A DNA stretch of 9,042 nt from Candidatus Altarchaeales archaeon (GTDB lineage: Archaea; Altiarchaeota; Altiarchaeia; IMC4; SCGC-AAA252-I15): contig WJJK01000060.1 in the NCBI GenBank assembly GCA_014729705.1, forward strand, positions 1 through 9,042, given 5' to 3'. The position numbers were made by a program, and so were the translations under genes. The notes beneath the pieces were generated by a model. It was not told the DNA's origin, searched no databases, and worked only from the letters and a program-made list of their open reading frames with translations. Shown piece after piece: positions 6,062 through 9,042 of this stretch (positions are counted from its first letter, which is position 1; every line of letters begins with the position of its first letter).

Positions 6062-6700
6062 CTAGATTGTGTCTAGTGCCCAGCTTCCGCAGCCTTCCAG
6101 GCCTGAATTGGTTTTGTTGACGCAGTTTACGTTGGTTCTTGTCACCGGCAGGGCGAGCCTCTCAGTCTGCCCTCGGGTTTCAGCATAAATGATTATTGTC
6201 GAGCCTGAAGGTATGCCTGTGCCCTTAGTCACGGCTCTCAGGCGCTGGCTTATATTGGGGGGTAGGGTGAGGGTGAGGTTTTGTTGGGGTGTCTGGCTTG
6301 TTCCCGCAACCTTAACCGGCACCTGAGTGTCGCCTCTGGTTTTAGCGGACACGGTGACGTATTCCAGCATACTGCCTTCGTTTGTGACGTTGAATTCAAA
6401 CCCGTAATACCCGCCGCAGATCTCTACTTCCAGGAGGTTGCAGTTTATCCGTATTTCAGCCTTCAAGGTGGTTGTCGTCGAAGTCGAGGTGGTGGTCTTT
6501 CGAGTCGTTGAGGTGGTGGTTGTCGTAGTGGAGGTGGTTGTCGTCGACGTGCTCGTAGTCGAAGAGGTGGAGGTGGTCGTTGTGGCCGTGTCCTGGTCGT
6601 TGACGTAAACAGCGTACGCCGTAACCCCTCCCTGAACCACTGAATTCAATAATATTATGGCGCTTATCGCCAGAAGAAAAAATATTTCCGATTTTTTCAC
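6062..6700 (-). CDS. Secreted/anchored protein with Thr/Ser-rich stalk
   Basis: 212 residues from GTG 6700. I chose this start because GGGGGTG (6711-6717) lies 10 bases upstream and because it gives a proper signal or anchor: MKKSEIF, then a hydrophobic run (FFLLAISAIILLNSVV). An ATG at 6724 in frame would add 8 residues and overlap the RNase gene. After the membrane segment comes a ~41-residue linker of almost only Thr and Ser (nucleotides 6467-6589), typical of O-glycosylated stalks. A beta-rich C-terminal domain follows with four cysteines (in 'RINCNLLEVEICGG' and near the end, 'NVNCVNKTNSGLEGCG') that could pair as disulfides, plus N-x-T/S glycosylation sequons. It looks like a small surface protein; no family recognised. 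It follows the RNase gene by 7 bases, so they are probably co-transcribed. Confidence 0.75.
   Translation of the reverse strand: MKKSEIFFLLAISAIILLNSVVQGGVTAYAVYVNDQDTATTTTSTSSTTSTSTTTTSTTTTTTSTTRKTTTSTSTTTTLKAEIRINCNLLEVEICGGYYGFEFNVTNEGSMLEYVTVSAKTRGDTQVPVKVAGTSQTPQQNLTLTLPPNISQRLRAVTKGTGIPSGSTIIIYAETRGQTERLALPVTRTNVNCVNKTNSGLEGCGSWALDTI
6467..6589 (-). repeat. Low-complexity Thr/Ser codon tract
   Basis: About 41 consecutive codons are nearly all ACN or TCN/AGT, broken only by one Ala and an Arg-Lys pair. On the plus strand it reads as repeated GTGGT/GTCGT units. It encodes the stalk of the Thr-rich protein. Synonymous codons are mixed (ACC, ACG, ACA, ACT), so it is not a simple short tandem repeat, though such tracts tend to change length. 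Confidence 0.75.
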
Positions 6701-6707
6701 AGAAACT

Positions 6708-7958
6708 CTACACCCCCAAAACATCCCCTATCTTTGGGGTGTGAACCTTAAACCCGTCTAAATCCTGTTTCAACGCGTTCTCAGCCTCAAGGTCCCCGTG
6801 AACTAGGACTACGTGTTCGGGGTTCATTTTTTTGGTTGACTCAACCAGGCTGTTGTGGTCTGAGTGAGCTGAGAAATCATATTGAGAGATGTTCATGTCG
6901 ACCTTGAATCTCTTTCTGCTTTCCTCATCCACCACAAAACCCTTCTCAATCAATAACCTGCCGTTCGTATCCTCCACCTGATATCCTGTGAGGATAATGC
7001 TTGAATTCGGGTCATTGTGCAGTCTACCCAGGTAGTCTAGGACCGGCCCCCCCTCAAGCATGCCTGCGGTTGTGACTATGACCGCCGGACCCTGTCTCAC
7101 GATTTCTCTTCGCATACGCCTTCCCTCAACCATATAGGCGTTTGAGACGGCTTCCTCAAGCTGCTTTGGGTTTGCGAGGAATTCCGGGTACTTAAGCATC
7201 ATGTGGGCGGCTTTCCGGGCCATCCCATCCAAGTAGATAGGCTCCATCAAATCCCTTAAAACCATCAGCACCTCCTGGGCTCTGCCTACTGCGAAGGCGG
7301 GGACTAAGGCGATGCCCCCCCTCTCGAGGGTGTCTTTCACATCCTCAAGAAACTTTTTCTCAACAATCCCTCTAGGCGGATGCAGCCTCCCCCCATAGGT
7401 GGACTCGCAGATCAACACATCCACTTCCTCCGGGTACTGGGCTTCATTAAGAAGTCTTGTCTTATGAGCGTTGGTGTCCCCTGTATAAAACACTTTCTTG
7501 CCTTCAAGCTCAAAAAGTATTCCAGCGGAACCGGGGATGTGGCCTGCGTCGAGGAAGGTGAAATCCATTTTCCCGTGGAACCGTTTCTTTTCTCCATACC
7601 CTACTGGTATTTCCGAGGCGGACAACCTCTCAACATCGGATTCACTGTAACTGGTTTTATATCCCTTCAGCCTGTCGATTTTAAGGCTGTCCATCTGGAG
7701 CATGTGGGATACTTCCGCGGCGGGTTTGGTTAGGTAGAGAGGGAATTTCTGTCTCGCGAAAAAACCGGGTATGTAGCCGCAGTGGTCTAGGTGGGAGTGA
7801 GAGAGAAACAGGGCGTCGATTTTCCCTGGATCCAGGGGGTGTGTGGGCGGCTCATCCAGTTTAATGCCCGCATCACATATGATGTTTAAGTCGCCTGATC
7901 TTATCTGCACCGAGGATTTACCCACCTCCTGGGCTCCGCCGTTAAACGATAACTTAAT
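6708..7958 (-). CDS. aCPSF2-like metallo-beta-lactamase/beta-CASP ribonuclease
   Basis: Archaeal RNase of the beta-CASP group (CPSF/Ysh1-like, COG1236 type). Members cut RNA endonucleolytically and often degrade it 5'-3' with two zinc ions in the cytoplasm. Counting residues from the GTG at 7925: the zinc motif 'HSHLDH' (43-48), H129 ('DAGHIPGS'), D150 ('YTGDTN'), beta-CASP motif A E174 ('ESTYGG'), 'PAFAVGRAQE' (209-218), H354 ('FSAHSDH') and the last His H376 ('LVHGD'). All expected metal ligands are present. There is no N-terminal KH pair, so it is aCPSF2-like rather than aCPSF1. The GTG start lacks the family's first strand, while the frame upstream encodes 'KLSFNGGAQEVGKSSV', which fits it exactly. 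No ATG/GTG/TTG lies there, so I place the start at ATT 7958, with AGGTG 7 bases upstream. Confidence 0.88.
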   Translation of the reverse strand: MKLSFNGGAQEVGKSSVQIRSGDLNIICDAGIKLDEPPTHPLDPGKIDALFLSHSHLDHCGYIPGFFARQKFPLYLTKPAAEVSHMLQMDSLKIDRLKGYKTSYSESDVERLSASEIPVGYGEKKRFHGKMDFTFLDAGHIPGSAGILFELEGKKVFYTGDTNAHKTRLLNEAQYPEEVDVLICESTYGGRLHPPRGIVEKKFLEDVKDTLERGGIALVPAFAVGRAQEVLMVLRDLMEPIYLDGMARKAAHMMLKYPEFLANPKQLEEAVSNAYMVEGRRMRREIVRQGPAVIVTTAGMLEGGPVLDYLGRLHNDPNSSIILTGYQVEDTNGRLLIEKGFVVDEESRKRFKVDMNISQYDFSAHSDHNSLVESTKKMNPEHVVLVHGDLEAENALKQDLDGFKVHTPKIGDVLGV

Positions 7959-7966
7959 TTTAATGC

Positions 7967-7971
7967 ACCTA
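7967..7971 (-). promoter_or_regulatory. Shine-Dalgarno site deciding a non-AUG start
   Basis: AGGTG on the minus strand lies 8 bases before the ATT at 7958 and 2 bases before another ATT at 7964. The conventional GTG at 7925 has AGGAG touching it with no spacing, which is a poor arrangement for initiation. Confidence 0.45.
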
Positions 7972-7983
7972 CTGCGTTAATTC

Positions 7984-7993
7984 CTCTATATAG
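7984..7993 (+). promoter_or_regulatory. TATA box of the asparagine-synthetase-like gene (leaderless)
   Basis: CTCTATATAG is centred about 28 bases before the GTG at 8017, which suits a leaderless transcript. The second TATA box nearer the gene (8004-8013) would start transcription after the GTG if read on this strand, so it probably serves the opposite strand. Confidence 0.5.
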
Positions 7994-8003
7994 TACAATA
8001 CTC

Positions 8004-8013
8004 GTATATAAAG
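8004..8013 (-). promoter_or_regulatory. TATA box of the beta-CASP ribonuclease gene
   Basis: The minus strand reads CTTTATATAC, centred about 50 bases before the ATT at 7958. Transcription from about 7983 would give a leader of ~25 bases that contains AGGTG. The alternative box at 7984-7993, read on this strand, would give a start near 7964 and a leaderless transcript instead. Confidence 0.45.
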
Positions 8014-8016
8014 GCA

Positions 8017-8907
8017 GTGGAAACAGAAGTAGGTGAGCTTGATGCTTTTTTGGATCAAGGCGTCAAGGCGGCGTGCTCAGGCACAAAACGGGTTGGAGTC
8101 GTATTCAGCGGCGGCATAGACTCGGTTTTAGCTGCCAAAAAAGCCGAAGAATTCTGTGACGCGGCCTGCTACACCGTCGGCTTCCCCGATTCAGCCGACT
8201 TCAGGTTCGCCCGGATAGCCGCAGATGAGCTGGGTCTTGAATTAAACGAGGTGAAACTAGATTCAGAAGCCCTTGAGGAGGCTTTAACCTCGGTTCTCAA
8301 GCTTGTGGGCGAACCCAATCCGCTTGCGGTTGGAGTAGGTGTGCCCATGTATTTATCCTCAAAGGCCGCCTCAGAAGACGGGTTATCCATCATGCTTTGT
8401 GGACAGGGCGCAGACGAGCTTTTCGGAGGATACTGGCGCTACGTCGACGCCTACGTGAAGCGGGGTCCCCAGGCTGTTTTGGATTGGATGAGCCGGGATG
8501 TTGATTCCGCCGACATAGATAACCTTAACCGGGATCGCCTTGTCACCTCCGCCAACGGCGTTGAACTTAGATTCCCCTATCTATTGCCTGAGTTGAGGGA
8601 TTATGCCCTGGATCTGCCGCTTGAATGGCGGGTGCGCGAGGTGGACTCAGGCTTAAGCGGATACGAGTGCGTGGATGAGTTTTCAGGGCGGGTTTTCGTG
8701 CGTAAATACGTGTTGCGGGAGGTCGCCGCCAAAAACGGTTTGCCGAAAGAAATTATTAACCGCCCTAAGAAGGCGGCTCAATACGGTTCCCTGGTCCATA
8801 AGAATATGGATCGGTTGGCCCGGAAAAAAGGGTATAAGAAGAAGGCCAGGGACTTAGGGGAGAAAAGCCACCTAAAATTATATCTGCGGCATCTACTCCA
8901 CTCATAG
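8017..8907 (+). CDS. Stand-alone asparagine-synthetase C-terminal domain protein
   Basis: 296 residues holding only the ATP-PPi synthetase domain of AsnB-type enzymes (Asn_synthase family), which adenylate the side chain of Asp or a similar acid before amide formation. The PP-loop is 'SGGIDS' (31-36). Further motifs are 'CGQGADELFGGYW' (128-140), 'DRLVTSANGVELRFPYL' (173-189, the AsnB 'D...S.E.R.PFL' region) and 'RKYVLREVAAKNGLP' (229-243) followed by 'RPKKAAQYGS' (249-258). The N-terminal glutaminase domain with its catalytic Cys is absent, and nothing like it lies alongside. The enzyme must therefore take ammonia or use a partner, or make a different amide. The GTG start fits the TATA box 28 bases upstream; no Shine-Dalgarno site is seen. 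The last 6 bases overlap the end of the convergent transposase fragment. Confidence 0.85.
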   Translation: METEVGELDAFLDQGVKAACSGTKRVGVVFSGGIDSVLAAKKAEEFCDAACYTVGFPDSADFRFARIAADELGLELNEVKLDSEALEEALTSVLKLVGEPNPLAVGVGVPMYLSSKAASEDGLSIMLCGQGADELFGGYWRYVDAYVKRGPQAVLDWMSRDVDSADIDNLNRDRLVTSANGVELRFPYLLPELRDYALDLPLEWRVREVDSGLSGYECVDEFSGRVFVRKYVLREVAAKNGLPKEIINRPKKAAQYGSLVHKNMDRLARKKGYKKKARDLGEKSHLKLYLRHLLHS

Positions 8908-8920
8908 AGTGGTTTCTTTT
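8898..8920 (+). terminator. Hairpin plus T-rich tract at the synthetase stop codon
   Basis: CCACTC (8898-8903), loop ATA, GAGTGG (8907-8912), then TTTCTTTT. The TAG stop runs from the loop into the right arm. The form is that of an intrinsic terminator for the plus-strand gene. Confidence 0.4.
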
Positions 8921-9042
8921 GATTTATTTAGCTTTGTAGAAACCCTTTGGTAAAGGGTTTTTATTAGTTTGTTGGTTCGGTGTAGGTTGTATGCGATTAG
9001 TTTGAGGAGGCATTCGTTTTTCTTGGTTCGGTGTTTCCTGGA
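8902..9042 (-). CDS. Probable transposase, C-terminal fragment (5' end outside window)
   Basis: The minus strand is open from the right edge to a TGA at 8902-8904, giving 46 residues of a longer protein. It includes 'RTKKNECLLKLIAYNLHRTN', which resembles the helix that ends many DDE transposases after their catalytic Glu ('..NE.LLKLIAYNL.RL'). The rest (KLIKTLYQRVSTKLNKSKE) is basic. The IS family cannot be told from so little. The frame runs into the end of the convergent synthetase gene by 6 bases, so the element's terminal repeat, if intact, would have to lie within or near 8880-8960. Whether the copy is complete cannot be seen. Confidence 0.5.
   Translation of the reverse strand, partial: SRKHRTKKNECLLKLIAYNLHRTNKLIKTLYQRVSTKLNKSKETTL
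8940..8965 (+). terminator. Strong hairpin with T-run, second terminator
   Basis: AAACCCTTT (8940-8948), loop GGT, AAAGGGTTT (8952-8960) form a perfect 9-bp stem followed by TTATT. This is the best hairpin in the window. It also lies inside the 3' end of the opposite-strand transposase-like frame. Confidence 0.5.
8972..9034. repeat. 12-bp direct repeat (TTGGTTCGGTGT), two copies
   Basis: Copies lie at 8972-8983 and 9023-9034, 51 bases apart. Both fall in the transposase-like frame and in the same phase (51 = 17 codons), each encoding His-Arg-Thr on the minus strand. This looks like repeated peptide sequence rather than a target-site duplication. Confidence 0.5.

Noticed and set aside
6467..6589. 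Repetitive GTGGT/GTCGT tract considered as a CRISPR-like or tandem repeat array
   Set aside because: The units have no fixed length or spacers. The tract is explained by a Thr/Ser-coding stretch on the minus strand.
7380..7733. 117-codon plus-strand frame
   Set aside because: It is antisense to the zinc-binding core of the beta-CASP ribonuclease, which is certain from its motifs.
8972..9034. 12-bp direct repeat considered as a target-site duplication
   Set aside because: Both copies are in phase within one open frame and encode the same tripeptide, so they are internal to the gene.

Overview
The window reads as archaeal, most likely from an uncultivated euryarchaeal or DPANN-type lineage; the lineage cannot be fixed from sequence alone. 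The evidence is archaeal TATA boxes about 25-30 bases before starts, at least two genes that look leaderless, GGTG-type Shine-Dalgarno sites, heavy use of GTG/TTG starts, and archaeal protein families (a CPSF-like beta-CASP ribonuclease without KH domain, an archaeal-type Dut, an MCM-C-like winged helix). No rRNA, tRNA or CRISPR array is visible.

Layout. (1) 1-3079, plus strand: a two-gene cell-envelope unit. It holds the C-terminal end of a BatA-like membrane protein, then, overlapping by one base, an 837-residue membrane protein with two VWA domains and a GATase-like domain. (2) 5352-3076, minus strand: a secreted, membrane-anchored FG-GAP propeller with a very basic cytoplasmic tail, a 51-residue single-span membrane protein, and a small protein with a Cys-rich N-terminus and a C-terminus like the winged helix of MCM helicases. 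The last gene converges on the VWA gene with a 4-base overlap. (3) 5394-6053, plus strand: a Dut/Dcd-family nucleotide enzyme and, with no spacer, a 57-residue charged protein. (4) 7958-6062, minus strand: an aCPSF2-like RNase and a secreted protein with a Thr/Ser-rich stalk. Blocks 3 and 4 meet at a hairpin that looks like a bidirectional terminator. (5) 8017-8907, plus strand: a stand-alone asparagine-synthetase domain lacking a glutaminase domain, followed by two hairpins. (6) 8902-9042, minus strand: the C-terminal end of a probable transposase running off the window.

How the parts relate. At least four products (BatA-like, VWA, FG-GAP and Thr-rich proteins) face the outside of the cell, so much of the window is an envelope or surface-protein region with housekeeping RNA and nucleotide enzymes interspersed. 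The most interesting points are: the FG-GAP / small membrane protein / winged-helix set as a possible surface-to-DNA module; an apparent non-AUG (ATT) start on the RNase gene; two divergent intergenic regions in which the TATA boxes appear crossed; and two cases where adjacent genes share a frame and are separated by a single stop codon.
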